From: Bordetella parapertussis
Lineage (GTDB): Bacteria > Pseudomonadota > Gammaproteobacteria > Burkholderiales > Burkholderiaceae_B
DNA: 26,845 nt
Reading direction: 5' to 3'
Assembly (NCBI GenBank): GCA_945903445.1
Contig: CAMDNZ010000043.1
Span: 1 to 26,845, forward strand
The translations under genes and the position numbers were made by a program. The stretch's first letter is position 1, and every line of letters begins with the position of its first letter. Shown here piece by piece: positions 1 through 8,822 of this stretch. The notes below the pieces were generated by a model. It did no database searches, had not been told where the DNA came from, and saw nothing but the letters and a program-made list of their open reading frames with translations.

Positions 1-22
1 CCAGTTTCGCTGGCGGCTTTTT
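1..22 (+). terminator. Right half of a probable rho-independent terminator, cut by the window edge
   Basis: CCAG (1-4), loop TTTCG and CTGG (10-13) form a short hairpin, followed by CGGC and a run of five T (18-22). The CGGC would extend the stem if GCCG preceded position 1. This suggests that a plus-strand gene ends just left of the window. The left arm is not fully visible, so the call is tentative. Confidence 0.45.
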
Positions 23-204
23 AGGAATTTGGCGTTGTTCGAGCTTACGCGCCTTCCTTCCTCTGCCAGCGGCTTTGGAAAATCGCATAAAAATAAAATC
101 GTGCGGTCGCGTAAGTCATACGGGCACTCTAGCAGAAATAAATTGAAAAGTCAGCCTAGTGCGATTCAGACCACATTTCGGCTGCCTCGTCGTTCATCCT
201 GGGT

Positions 205-1665
205 TTAGCCAGTACCGCCCACTGTCAAGCCATCCATACGCAAGGTCGGCATACCCACACCGACCGGCACGCTTTGGCCTTCCTTACCGCAGGTGCCCAC
301 GCCCGAATCCAGGCGCATGTCGTTGCCGATCAGACTGATGCGGTTCATGGCATCCAAACCGTTACCGATCAGGGTCGCGCCCTTGACCGGATAAGTCACT
401 TTGCCATCTTCGATCATGTAGGCTTCGCTGGCCGAGAACACGAACTTGCCGCTGGTGATATCGACCTGGCCACCGCCGAAATTCACCGCATATAAGCCGC
501 GCTTGACCGAAGCGACGATCTCTTCGGGTGCCTTATCGCCCGCCAGCATGTATGTATTGGTCATGCGGGGCATCGGCAGATGGGCAAACGACTCGCGCCG
601 CCCATTGCCTGTTACCGGCGTCTTCATCAAACGCGCATTGGTGGTGTCCTGCATGTAGCCGCGCAAAATACCGTCTTCGATCAAGACGTTGCGCTGGGTT
701 GGATTGCCCTCGTCATCGACGTTCAAGGAACCGCGCCGATCGGGCAAAGTGCCGTCATCGACCACGGTCACGCCCCGGGACGCCACGCGCTTGCCGATCT
801 GACCGGCATACACGCTGGAGCCCTTGCGATTGAAGTCGCCTTCCAGACCATGCCCTACCGCCTCGTGCAGCAAAATCCCAGGCCAGCCCGAACCCAGAAC
901 GACGGTCATCTCGCCCGCAGGCGCGGCGCGCGCTTCTAGGTTGACCAGCGCCTCGTGCACCGCACGCTCGACATACTCGGTCAGCAATTCGTCGGAAAAA
1001 TAATCGAGGCCCAAACGTGCGCCACCGCCGCCATGCCCGCTCTCGCGCCGACCGCTTTGCTCGGCAATGACCGTCAGCGACAAGCGCACGAGCGGCCGAA
1101 CGTCGGCGGTCAGGCGACCATCGCTACCCGCCACCATCACGACGTCGTACTCGGCGCCGAGACTGGCCATGACTTGAATGATGCGGGGGTCTTTCGCTCG
1201 CGCCATGCGCTCGACCCGCTCCAACAAGCTGACCTTGGCACTGGCGTCTAAGGTATTTAACGGGTCGACGCCAGCATACAGCGCTCGGCTGGCGGGCCGC
1301 GCCACCACAGGCTGCGGACGTAGCTTGCCAGCGCCTTGACGGGCGATGCTGCGCACCGCTTGCGCCGACGACAGCAAGGCCCCGGGCGACAGCGTATCGG
1401 AATAGGCAAAGGCAGTTTTTTCGCCGACGACAGCGCGCACACCGACGCCCTGGCCAATGGAAAAGCTGCCGGTCTTGACGATACCCTCTTCCAGGCTCCA
1501 GCCTTCGCTGCGCGTGTACTGGAAGTACAGATCGGCATAATCGACTTTATGCGTGAATATCTCGCCAATGGCGCGGCTGATATCCGACTCGGTCAAGCCC
1601 CAGGGATCGAGCAATAAAGATTTGGCCGATGCCAGTGCATCGATGCCAGGTTCTGAAATTTTCAT
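205..1665 (-). CDS. tldD: TldD, metalloprotease subunit of the TldD/TldE (PmbA) pair
   Basis: 486 residues, the usual TldD length. TldD pairs with TldE/PmbA to form a cytosolic zinc protease that degrades unfolded peptides; in enterobacteria it matures microcin B17 and processes the antitoxin CcdA. The protein shows the HExxxH metal-binding motif as HEAVGH at residues 267-272, within a conserved GILLHEAVGHGLEGD stretch, and the family's glycine-rich C-terminal region. The start is an ATG 10 bp downstream of the nitrilase-family gene stop, so the two are probably cotranscribed. That pairing is familiar from Bordetella-like genomes. The partner gene tldE/pmbA is not in this window. The 204 bp downstream, to the window edge, contain no other gene that I can support. 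Confidence 0.96.
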   Translation of the reverse strand: MKISEPGIDALASAKSLLLDPWGLTESDISRAIGEIFTHKVDYADLYFQYTRSEGWSLEEGIVKTGSFSIGQGVGVRAVVGEKTAFAYSDTLSPGALLSSAQAVRSIARQGAGKLRPQPVVARPASRALYAGVDPLNTLDASAKVSLLERVERMARAKDPRIIQVMASLGAEYDVVMVAGSDGRLTADVRPLVRLSLTVIAEQSGRRESGHGGGGARLGLDYFSDELLTEYVERAVHEALVNLEARAAPAGEMTVVLGSGWPGILLHEAVGHGLEGDFNRKGSSVYAGQIGKRVASRGVTVVDDGTLPDRRGSLNVDDEGNPTQRNVLIEDGILRGYMQDTTNARLMKTPVTGNGRRESFAHLPMPRMTNTYMLAGDKAPEEIVASVKRGLYAVNFGGGQVDITSGKFVFSASEAYMIEDGKVTYPVKGATLIGNGLDAMNRISLIGNDMRLDSGVGTCGKEGQSVPVGVGMPTLRMDGLTVGGTG

Positions 1666-1675
1666 AGTGTCGTGT

Positions 1676-2548
1676 TCACATCACCCGATGTTGCAGCGCT
1701 GGCAAAGACTCTCGGACCTCGGCCAGCCGCAAAGGGTCTATGGTACCTCCAACCACTCCTGCACCCTCTTCAAGAATATCGACGATCTCGCCCCAGGGAT
1801 CGATCAACATACTGTGTCCCCAGGTACGCCGACCATTCTTATGCACCCCACCTTGGGCAGCGGCCAGCACATAACACTGATTCTCGATCGCACGGGCGCG
1901 CAACAGCAACTCCCAATGGGCGCGACCGGTGGTGTAGGTAAATGCGGCGGGCACCAGAATCAAATCGGGCTTCTGCATGGCCCGATACAGCTCGGGAAAG
2001 CGCAGGTCGTAGCACACCGACAGACCCACCCTGGCGCCACCGATATCCAAGGTGACGGGCGAGGAGCCCGGGCGGATGGCGTGCGATTCGTCGTAGGATT
2101 CTTTGCCTTTGGAAAATTTGAAAAGATGAATTTTGTCGTAACGCGCGCGCGGCCGCCCATCGGGGCCCCATACCAAGGCAGTATTGAACACTCGATCTTC
2201 GGCCGGCGCCCTGAGCGGAATCGTGCCACCGGCAATCCAAACCTTGTGTCTCTGTGCCTGCGCCGACATAAAACGCTGAATAGGACCGTCGCCGTTCTCT
2301 TCTTTAAGCGCCCATTTATCGGTGTCCTTATGGCCCATAAAGCAAAAATATTCAGGCAACGAGATCAAAGTCGCGCCACCTTTGGCCGCCATCTCGATCA
2401 ATTCCGCTGCAGTCTGCAGATTCTCCATAATGTCGGGAGAAGAAACCATCTGTAATGCTGCAACTTGCAATATTTCGAACGGACTAGAGTTCCGATTATC
2501 GGAATTTTCGTTATTCAGTAGATTCTCAATCACGATCTGATTTTCCAA
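1676..2548 (-). CDS. Nitrilase-superfamily carbon-nitrogen hydrolase (Nit1/Nit2-like amidase)
   Basis: A cytosolic C-N hydrolase of the Nit branch. Such proteins are omega-amidases or deaminated-glutathione amidases; the exact substrate here is unknown. The Glu-Lys-Cys catalytic triad is visible: E66 in LPEYFCF, K139 in YDKIHLF and C179 in SVCYDLRFPE (numbering from the longest frame). The start is uncertain. The longest open frame begins with a TTG at 2548, and there is no ATG before the internal methionine at residue 34, which is already inside the conserved fold. A GTG at 2533 is another option. Relatives usually begin just before the VAALQMVS strand, so the first 20-25 residues, rich in Asn and Glu, are an extension or untranslated. 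It lies 10 bp upstream of tldD, in the same operon. The yhdP-type gene that often precedes it is absent. Confidence 0.9.
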   Translation of the reverse strand: MENQIVIENLLNNENSDNRNSSPFEILQVAALQMVSSPDIMENLQTAAELIEMAAKGGATLISLPEYFCFMGHKDTDKWALKEENGDGPIQRFMSAQAQRHKVWIAGGTIPLRAPAEDRVFNTALVWGPDGRPRARYDKIHLFKFSKGKESYDESHAIRPGSSPVTLDIGGARVGLSVCYDLRFPELYRAMQKPDLILVPAAFTYTTGRAHWELLLRARAIENQCYVLAAAQGGVHKNGRRTWGHSMLIDPWGEIVDILEEGAGVVGGTIDPLRLAEVRESLPALQHRVM

Positions 2549-2569
2549 TGATTAATATTCACGTAGAAT
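2541..2569 (+). promoter_or_regulatory. Possible sigma-70 promoter of the H-NS-like gene
   Basis: TAGAAT at 2564-2569 differs from the -10 consensus by one base and sits 50 bp before the H-NS ATG, in an AT-rich stretch. The -35 position 17 bp upstream (TTTTCC, 2541-2546) is weak. The predicted leader contains a small hairpin, TGTGG (2583-2587) with CCACA (2594-2598). This is inference from consensus only. Confidence 0.3.
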
Positions 2570-2619
2570 AAACGGCAGCGCGTGTGGAGCGAACCACATC
2601 ACTTATCAGGATATCTCAC

Positions 2620-2988
2620 ATGGCACGCCAACAATTCTCCGCTCTCAAAGCCAAAATCGAAAAAGAAATCAGTAAGCTGCAAAAGCAGAAAGAAGCATTG
2701 GACACCAAACAACGCAAGCCTGTGATTGCCAACATCGTCAGCACGATGCGTCAGTACGATATCACCCTGGCTGAGCTCACTGCTGCGCTTGGTTCGACCA
2801 AACCGGCACGTGGCCGTCGCCCGGGTCCCGCCCGCGCAGCTTCCACGGCAGTCAAGCGTCCCGTCGCCCCGAAATACCGCCATCCCCAGTCGGGCGACAC
2901 CTGGAGCGGTCGCGGTAAAGCGCCTCGCTGGTTGGTGGCTGCTGAAGCAGACGGCGCAACCCGCGACAGCTTTTTGATCAAACCCTGA
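2620..2988 (+). CDS. H-NS-family nucleoid-associated DNA-binding protein
   Basis: 122 residues from the ATG at 2620. An AGGA ribosome-binding site 8 bp before it makes this start preferable to an upstream in-frame ATG at 2584. The N-terminal half (about 5-35) is charged and helical with heptad-like spacing, as in the H-NS oligomerisation region. It is followed by a Lys/Arg/Pro/Ala-rich linker (about 60-84). The C-terminal DNA-binding motif is classical for beta-proteobacterial H-NS proteins: YRHPQSGDTWSGRGKAP at 86-102, then RWL. Such proteins bind AT-rich minor grooves and silence horizontally acquired genes. The gene is monocistronic, with a strong terminator just downstream. It resembles the BpH3/BvH-NS class, but I do not assign a specific symbol. 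Confidence 0.93.
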   Translation: MARQQFSALKAKIEKEISKLQKQKEALDTKQRKPVIANIVSTMRQYDITLAELTAALGSTKPARGRRPGPARAASTAVKRPVAPKYRHPQSGDTWSGRGKAPRWLVAAEADGATRDSFLIKP

Positions 2989-3013
2989 TCGCTCTTAACT
3001 CGATTTAACGAAC

Positions 3014-3049
3014 GGCTCGCCTCCCTGCAAAGGGAAACGAGCCATTTTT
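3014..3049 (+). terminator. Rho-independent terminator of the H-NS-like gene
   Basis: An outer stem GGCTCG (3014-3019) pairs with CGAGCC (3038-3043). An inner stem TCCCT (3022-3026) pairs with AGGGA (3031-3035) around a GCAA tetraloop, and an ATTTTT tract follows at 3044-3049. It lies 26 bp after the stop codon. There is no T-tract on the opposite strand, so it serves the plus-strand gene only. Confidence 0.85.
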
Positions 3050-3058
3050 ACATCCAAC

Positions 3059-3706
3059 TCAATCGCGCTGATTCTCGAACTCGACGATACGCTCGCTACC
3101 GTTATTCCCCGGGAAATCGTCGAATATTGCACGAGTCAAATAAGGCATGGACTGCACCAAGTTTGGACGGTCGGTCAGGGTTGTAGCTGAAGATCGATAG
3201 ACCTCGGCATTGCCATTATTGCGATCTGCAATCCTAAGATTAAGCGTGTTGCGATATGCCACGGTGGGCACGCTGACCCAATCAGGCCCCCAATAACCGC
3301 CCCATCCCCACGGTGCGCCGTAGCCGTAATGGCCGAAACCCCGTCCATAGCCGCCGTGAAAAAATGGATCTACTGGCTGACGGGTCATGACTTGGGTTTG
3401 AATCGTTCCATAATCGAACATAACGTCAAACCGGGCAGGCGCCCCCGCCGGCGCCTCGACCAATCCAGTCGCCCCTATGCTGGCGCGAACCATATCCTCA
3501 TAATTACGATATTCGAGATTATTAGCCTGTTCGGGCTGAGCCACCAAACGATAGGACTGCCCTTGCACGCCGGTCGGCCAGTGCTGAAACGAGGTCACGC
3601 GCGCCGACACCGACGACGCGCAACCCGCCAGCAACGCCGCAGCGGCCAGACCGAGGCCCAAAGCCCCCATATGCCATCTATGGCTCAACGATATTGACTG
3701 TTTCAT
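3059..3706 (-). CDS. DUF4136-family lipoprotein
   Basis: 215 residues. It has a lipoprotein signal peptide: a short basic N-region, a hydrophobic stretch (about 14-27) and the lipobox LAGC with the lipidated cysteine at residue 29. The mature part matches the DUF4136 pattern: a beta-rich domain, a Gly/Tyr/Trp-rich surface segment (about 115-142, with repeated GGY, GHYGYG and GWGG) and a C-terminal part ending in an aromatic/acidic tail. The function of the family is unknown; the proteins are expected to sit in the outer membrane. The start ATG is supported by a GGAGGA ribosome-binding site 6 bp upstream (complement of 3713-3718). It diverges from pepN and converges on the H-NS gene. Confidence 0.85.
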   Translation of the reverse strand: MKQSISLSHRWHMGALGLGLAAAALLAGCASSVSARVTSFQHWPTGVQGQSYRLVAQPEQANNLEYRNYEDMVRASIGATGLVEAPAGAPARFDVMFDYGTIQTQVMTRQPVDPFFHGGYGRGFGHYGYGAPWGWGGYWGPDWVSVPTVAYRNTLNLRIADRNNGNAEVYRSSATTLTDRPNLVQSMPYLTRAIFDDFPGNNGSERIVEFENQRD

Positions 3707-3887
3707 GATGACTCCTCCAGAGTCAGGCCTTTCTACTGTGCCGAGACGCCGATCTATTGTTAGGCGCTCTGTTTACGACCCTTGCCTAGCTTGGGTCACG
3801 TCTGAATCAAAAGTTCATTTCCTGTCGGCCCGCCGACCGTCGGCTGCCGTGTCTACAATAGGCCACCACATTTCGCTGGACATCCTC

Positions 3888-6590
3888 ATGCGCACAGATC
3901 ATGTTGTCACCATTCACCGCAACCAGTATGCACCCTTCCCTTATGAGGTGCCGACCGTTCGACTAGAATTCGATCTGAGCCCGGATCGTACCCGTGTGCA
4001 AAACACCTTCACCATCGACCGCAGCGATAACAGCCAAATCGCCGATCTGGTGCTGAACGGTATCGGCCTCGAACTCGAATCGGTCCATGTCGATGGCAAG
4101 GATTGGACGGGCCATTTTGCGTTGACAGACACCCTGTTGAGCTTGCGCGACCTACCTGCACAAGCCACCGTGCAAATAGTTGGATATTGTGCCCCGCAAT
4201 CCAACTCCACACTCATGGGTTTATATGTCTCCGGCGGCAACTTTTTCACACAGTGTGAAGCCGAGGGTTTTCGACGCATGACCTGGTTTGCCGATCGCCC
4301 CGACATCATGTCGCGTTATGACGTCGTGCTGCGAGCCCCTGCTAGTTATACCCAATTGCTTTCCAACGGTAATTTAATATCGACCCGCCGCCTGCCTGAC
4401 GGGCGTCACGAAGCGGTCTGGCAGGATCCGTTTCCGAAACCCTGCTATTTATTTGCACTCGTGGCCGGCCAATTCACTTTGCGCGAAATGACTGCCCGAA
4501 CGCAGTCCGGCAGGGAAGTCCTGTTGCAAGTTTATAGCGACCCCGGCGCAGAAGATCGTACCGAGTGGGCGCTCGATAGCCTGCATCGCTCGATGGTTTG
4601 GGACGAATGGCGTTATGGCCTTGAGCTCGACCTGGATCGGTTCATGATCGTGGGCGTTCGCGATTTCAATATGGGCGCCATGGAAAACAAAGGACTGAAT
4701 ATCTTCAACGCCGCCCTAGTCCTGGCAGATCCCGATACCGCTACCGACGCCAATTACGATGCCATCGAAGCCGTCGTCGGGCACGAATATTTTCACAACT
4801 GGACCGGCAATCGAGTGACCTGCCGCGACTGGTTCCAATTAAGCCTAAAAGAAGGTTTGACTGTATTTCGCGACCAGGAATTCAGTGCCGACATGATGGC
4901 GCGCGATCTATCGCCCGCCAATGCGGCCAGTGCCCGGGCCAATAAACGCATCGACGACGTGACCAGGCTACGCGCTGCGCAATTTGCCGAAGATGCTGGA
5001 CCAATGGCCCATCCCATCCGTCCGGAAAGCTATCAAGAAATCGGCAACTTTTATACGGCAACCGTTTACGAAAAAGGCGCTGAAATCATCCGCATGCAAC
5101 ACACTTTGTTGGGTGAGGAAGGTTTTCGTGCAGGCATGGACGAATATTTTCGCCGTCACGACGGCCAAGCCGTGACCTGCGAGGATTTCGTCGCGGCCAT
5201 GGAGAGCGTCTACGTCGCACAGCACCCAGGACGCGACCTGCAACAGTTTCGTCGGTGGTATAGCCAGGCAGGCACGCCACGCGTCACTGTACGTCTGGGC
5301 TACGACGCAGCGGCGGCTCGAGCGACGCTCACACTGTCCCAATCGTGCCCGCCGGTCGGTGTCGAACGCGGCCTGGCCGTCCAGGGAAAGCTGGACAAGC
5401 AGCCCTTCCACGTTCCGTTCGCGCTGGGATTGCTGGGCGCCGATGGGGCCGCGCTGCCGCTGCACCACGACGGCCAGACACAGGACACCGTCCTACTGCA
5501 CCTGACCGAGCGCGAGCAAAGCTGGACCTTCGAGCGCATCGCGACGGCACCCGTGCCCTCCCTGCTGCGCGATTTCTCGGCCCCGGTCCACGTTCAGTAC
5601 GAATGGCAAGATGCCGAGCTGGCACTGCTGTCTTCGCACGACAGCAATCCATTCGCCCGTTGGGAAGCAGGACAAGAACTCGCTGCTCGCCAGATTTTCA
5701 AACACTTGGGCGCAGCCGAAGGCGCGCAGATCCAGCTCGACGATATAGTCGTGCAAGCCTGGCGCGCCTTGCTGGACGACGCCGCACTGGATCACGGCTA
5801 CCGCGCACGCGCCCTCGCTCTGCCACCGACCGCCATTTTGATCGAGCGCATGACCGAGATCGACCCGCCCGCCGTGGCACGCGCGCGCCGCGCGGTCGTG
5901 CGTGCGCTGGGTCGTGCATTGGCGCCGCAGTGGCGCGAAGCGCTGCGACAGGCTACGGTGAATGTGCCCTATGCGCCTCACCCCGAGCAGGCCGGCAAGC
6001 GCAGTTTGCACGCCCTGGCGGCCGCTCATCTTGCCGCTGCCGACGATGTCGGCAGCGATGCCCGTCTGGTCGCTCAATTCGAGCACACCGACAACATGAC
6101 GGACCGCCTGGCAGCACTGGACATTCTGCTGGCCTGGGGCGATCCTGAGGCTGCCGGGCTGGCCCTGGAAGCGTTTTACGCCCGCTTTGCCAACGACCCG
6201 CTGGTCGTGGACAAATGGTTCAGCCTACAAGCCCGCTCGCCCAACGCCACCTTGGCCGATATCGAGCGGCTGATGGCACACGAAGCATTCGGGCTGCGCA
6301 ATCCCAATCGGGCGCGAGCGCTGGTGTTTCAATTCGTCCTCAACAATCCCGTCGGCGCACACGCACCAGACGGATCGAGCTATGCCTTCTGGGCACGCAC
6401 GGTGCTTTCGCTGGACGCCATCAACCCCGAAATCGCCGCCAGACTGGCACGCGCCATGGATAACTGGTCGCGCTACACCCCCGTATTGCGGCTTGGCATG
6501 CAGCGCGCCCTCGAATCGGTACGCGCCCAACCCGACCTGTCGGCCAACGTGCGGGAAATCGTATCAAAGGCGCTTGACCTCGCGGAGTAA
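3888..6590 (+). CDS. pepN: Aminopeptidase N (M1 family, alanyl aminopeptidase)
   Basis: 900 residues from the ATG at 3888; E. coli PepN has 870. The open frame continues upstream to 3705, but the extra 61 residues lack homology-like character and overlap the divergent lipoprotein gene's ribosome-binding site, so the later start is preferred. It is a cytosolic zinc aminopeptidase that removes N-terminal residues from peptides. The substrate-anchoring GAMEN motif is at 263-267. The zinc site HEYFH is at 299-303, with the third ligand E322 exactly 18 residues after the second histidine. The long C-terminal part is the helical domain of the family. A TACAAT -10-like hexamer lies at 3854-3859, without a convincing -35. 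fbp follows after 47 bp, an arrangement common in Bordetella relatives. Confidence 0.96.
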   Translation: MRTDHVVTIHRNQYAPFPYEVPTVRLEFDLSPDRTRVQNTFTIDRSDNSQIADLVLNGIGLELESVHVDGKDWTGHFALTDTLLSLRDLPAQATVQIVGYCAPQSNSTLMGLYVSGGNFFTQCEAEGFRRMTWFADRPDIMSRYDVVLRAPASYTQLLSNGNLISTRRLPDGRHEAVWQDPFPKPCYLFALVAGQFTLREMTARTQSGREVLLQVYSDPGAEDRTEWALDSLHRSMVWDEWRYGLELDLDRFMIVGVRDFNMGAMENKGLNIFNAALVLADPDTATDANYDAIEAVVGHEYFHNWTGNRVTCRDWFQLSLKEGLTVFRDQEFSADMMARDLSPANAASARANKRIDDVTRLRAAQFAEDAGPMAHPIRPESYQEIGNFYTATVYEKGAEIIRMQHTLLGEEGFRAGMDEYFRRHDGQAVTCEDFVAAMESVYVAQHPGRDLQQFRRWYSQAGTPRVTVRLGYDAAAARATLTLSQSCPPVGVERGLAVQGKLDKQPFHVPFALGLLGADGAALPLHHDGQTQDTVLLHLTEREQSWTFERIATAPVPSLLRDFSAPVHVQYEWQDAELALLSSHDSNPFARWEAGQELAARQIFKHLGAAEGAQIQLDDIVVQAWRALLDDAALDHGYRARALALPPTAILIERMTEIDPPAVARARRAVVRALGRALAPQWREALRQATVNVPYAPHPEQAGKRSLHALAAAHLAAADDVGSDARLVAQFEHTDNMTDRLAALDILLAWGDPEAAGLALEAFYARFANDPLVVDKWFSLQARSPNATLADIERLMAHEAFGLRNPNRARALVFQFVLNNPVGAHAPDGSSYAFWARTVLSLDAINPEIAARLARAMDNWSRYTPVLRLGMQRALESVRAQPDLSANVREIVSKALDLAE

Positions 6591-6637
6591 TATCCGCCTC
6601 GAACCGGAATTTCCATTGCTATCTACAGGAGAGCGTT

Positions 6638-7648
6638 TTGACACGCAAAACCCTAACCCAGTACTTGGTCGAGCAACAACGCGACCAGAACCGAATCAGC
6701 CCGGAAGTCCGGCTGCTGATCGAAGTCGTCGCACGCGCCTGCAAGGGCATCAGCCACGCCGTAGGCAAAGGCGCTTTGGGCGGCGTGCTGGGTGCGCTCG
6801 AATCCGAGAACGTGCAAGGTGAAGTCCAGAAGAAGTTGGACGTCCTGTCCAACGAGATTCTGTTGGAAGCCAACGAATGGGGTGGCCATCTGGCCGCCAT
6901 GGCGTCCGAGGAAATGGAAACCATCCACGTCATTCCCAACCGCTATCCCCAAGGCGAATACCTACTGCTGTTCGATCCCCTGGATGGCTCGTCGAACATC
7001 GACGTGAATGTCTCGATCGGCACGATCTTCTCCGTGTTGCACGCCCCGGCACACGTCCAGGAAGGCAAGCCCATCACCGAACAAGACTTCCTGCAAGCCG
7101 GTCGCTCGCAAATCGTCGCAGGCTATGCCGTGTACGGCCCGCAAACCATGCTGGTGCTCACTGTCGGCAACGGCGTGGTGGGCTTTACGCTGGATCGCGA
7201 AATGGGCTCTTGGGTGCTGACGCATGAATCCATGACGATTCCTGCCGACACCAAGGAATTCGCCATTAACATGTCAAACATGCGGCACTGGGACCAGCCG
7301 GTCAAGCGCTACATCGACGACTGCCTGGCAGGCAAGACCGGCCCATTGGAGAAGGACTACAACATGCGCTGGATCGCATCGATGGTCGCCGACGTCCATC
7401 GTTTGCTGACGCGCGGCGGCGTGTTCATGTATCCCTGGGATGCGCGCGAACCGAACAAACCCGGCAAGCTGCGTTTGATGTACGAAGCCAATCCGATGTC
7501 GATGCTGGTCGAGCAGGCAGGGGGCACGGCCATCGATGGCAAGACGCGCATTCTGGATATCCAGCCGACGCAATTGCACCAGCGTGTGAGCGTCATCCTG
7601 GGATCGCGCAACGAGGTCGAGCGTATTCGCCAGTATCACGCTGTGTAA
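6638..7648 (+). CDS. fbp: Class I fructose-1,6-bisphosphatase
   Basis: 336 residues. It hydrolyses fructose 1,6-bisphosphate to fructose 6-phosphate, the committed step of gluconeogenesis in the cytosol. That fits an organism that also carries C4-dicarboxylate uptake genes in this window. The metal-binding signature DPLDGSSN is at 113-120, with an acidic pair E91-E92 upstream, as in class I enzymes. The start is a TTG at 6638: the N-terminus TRKTLTQYLVEQQR aligns with the family, and an AGGAGAG ribosome-binding site (6627-6633) is well spaced, so the rare start codon is credible. The gene follows pepN closely and converges on the quinone oxidoreductase gene. Confidence 0.95.
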   Translation: MTRKTLTQYLVEQQRDQNRISPEVRLLIEVVARACKGISHAVGKGALGGVLGALESENVQGEVQKKLDVLSNEILLEANEWGGHLAAMASEEMETIHVIPNRYPQGEYLLLFDPLDGSSNIDVNVSIGTIFSVLHAPAHVQEGKPITEQDFLQAGRSQIVAGYAVYGPQTMLVLTVGNGVVGFTLDREMGSWVLTHESMTIPADTKEFAINMSNMRHWDQPVKRYIDDCLAGKTGPLEKDYNMRWIASMVADVHRLLTRGGVFMYPWDAREPNKPGKLRLMYEANPMSMLVEQAGGTAIDGKTRILDIQPTQLHQRVSVILGSRNEVERIRQYHAV

Positions 7649-7741
7649 TCGACGCTGCGTGATCGATGTCGGGTTGAAGAACGCCGGCTGAATTGATTCA
7701 GCGGTTTCGATTGACTCGAATCGACCACCGCCAGCCACGCT

Positions 7742-7783
7742 AAAAAAAACAGCCCGCCCGATCAAACATCGAGGGGGCTGTTT
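7742..7783 (-). terminator. Strong terminator between fbp and qor, mainly for the minus strand
   Basis: AAACAGCCC (7747-7755) pairs with GGGCTGTTT (7775-7783), and CGAT (7759-7762) with ATCG (7768-7771) closes an inner stem. Eight A at 7742-7749 give a long U-tract on minus-strand RNA, so it terminates the qor transcript. The plus strand has only three T after the stem, so it may act weakly on fbp as well. Confidence 0.85.
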
Positions 7784-7829
7784 CAGCATCGCCCGCGTCA
7801 TCGATCGCTAGCGCTTTCACATCTACGTA

Positions 7830-8822
7830 TTACGCCAAGGTCAGAATCGAAGCGCCGGTAGTTTTACGCGACGCCAACGCCTCCTGGCCACGGGCCGCGT
7901 CTTCCAGCGAGTAGCGCTGATCGATACGCACCTGAATCTTCTTTTTCTGCACCAGACCGAACAACTCGTCGGCAGCAGCCTTCAACTTTTCTTGCGTGTT
8001 GATGTGCAACCCCAACGAGGGGCGGGTCACATACAAGCATCCCTTCTGATTCAAAATCCCCAGGTTCACACCACTGACCGGCCCGGACGCATTGCCGAAG
8101 CTGACCATCAGACCGCGCGGTGCCAGGCTATCCAAGGAGGTTTCCCAGGTGTCCTTGCCCACTCCGTCGTACACCACCGGCACCTTCTTGCCGTCGGTCA
8201 GCGCCAACACGCGCTCGGCCACGTTTTCACGCGAATAGTCGATCGTCTCCCACGCGCCGTTCTCACGCGCCAGGGCAGCCTTCTCGGGGCTGGACACCGT
8301 TCCGATCAGCTTGACGCCCAAGGCCCGTGCCCACTGGCACGCGATCAGGCCCACGCCACCGGCTGCCGCATGAAACAAAATTGTCTCGCCGCCTTGCAAA
8401 CGATAGGTCTGGCGAAACAGGTATTGCACCGTCAGGCCCTTCAGCATCAACGCAGCGCCTTCTTCGAAAGACACGCCCTTGGGCAGCTTCACCACCAGCG
8501 CGGCAGGCACGTTATGGGCTTCGGCATAAGCGCCAATCGGGCTTTGGCCATAGGCCACGCGGTCGCCGACCTTGAGGTGCGTGACTTGCGCGCCTACCGC
8601 TTGAACCACACCAGCACCCTCGAAACCCAGGCCGTGCGGCAAGGACTGCGGATACAGACCGGTACGGAAATAGATGTCGATAAAATTCATGCCCACGGCG
8701 TGATGCTTGATGGTCACCTCGTTGGGCGCGGGCGCAGCCAGCGTCACCTCCTCGACCTTCAACACCTCGGGGCCACCATGTTCATGCAAACGTACTGCAT
8801 TGATTCGATCCGCCATGCTCAT
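7830..8822 (-). CDS. qor: NADPH:quinone oxidoreductase, zinc-independent MDR family
   Basis: 330 residues from the ATG at 8822, or 328 from the in-frame ATG at 8816. The first ATG overlaps the TGA of the upstream transporter gene (ATGA), which points to translational coupling; the second has the better spacing from an AGGA motif. It is a cytosolic NADPH-dependent reductase of quinones and related carbonyls. The GroES-like N-terminal domain contains MNFIDIYFRTGLYP. The Rossmann nucleotide-binding motif HAAAGGVG lies at about 151-158. The cysteine/histidine zinc ligands of alcohol dehydrogenases are absent, as expected for QOR. A strong terminator follows. Confidence 0.93.
   Translation of the reverse strand: MSMADRINAVRLHEHGGPEVLKVEEVTLAAPAPNEVTIKHHAVGMNFIDIYFRTGLYPQSLPHGLGFEGAGVVQAVGAQVTHLKVGDRVAYGQSPIGAYAEAHNVPAALVVKLPKGVSFEEGAALMLKGLTVQYLFRQTYRLQGGETILFHAAAGGVGLIACQWARALGVKLIGTVSSPEKAALARENGAWETIDYSRENVAERVLALTDGKKVPVVYDGVGKDTWETSLDSLAPRGLMVSFGNASGPVSGVNLGILNQKGCLYVTRPSLGLHINTQEKLKAAADELFGLVQKKKIQVRIDQRYSLEDAARGQEALASRKTTGASILTLA

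Noticed and set aside
1257..1568. Other long antisense or shifted frames across the window, such as those over tldD, purD and dctD
   Set aside because: High GC content opens shadow frames. None has a ribosome-binding site, conserved motif or plausible composition.
1553..2455. 300-codon plus-strand open frame
   Set aside because: It is the antisense shadow of the nitrilase-family gene, whose catalytic residues are clear on the other strand.
3824..3844. GTCGGC/GCCGAC inverted repeats upstream of pepN
   Set aside because: Short GC-rich arms with a two-base loop are expected by chance at this composition, and there is no T-tract or clear operator spacing.
3705..3887. N-terminal extension of PepN by 61 residues
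   Set aside because: It overlaps the start region of the divergent lipoprotein gene and lacks aminopeptidase N similarity; the ATG at 3888 fits the family.
5345..6148. 267-codon plus-strand open frame rich in Arg and Pro
   Set aside because: It is an out-of-frame shadow of pepN in GC-rich sequence.
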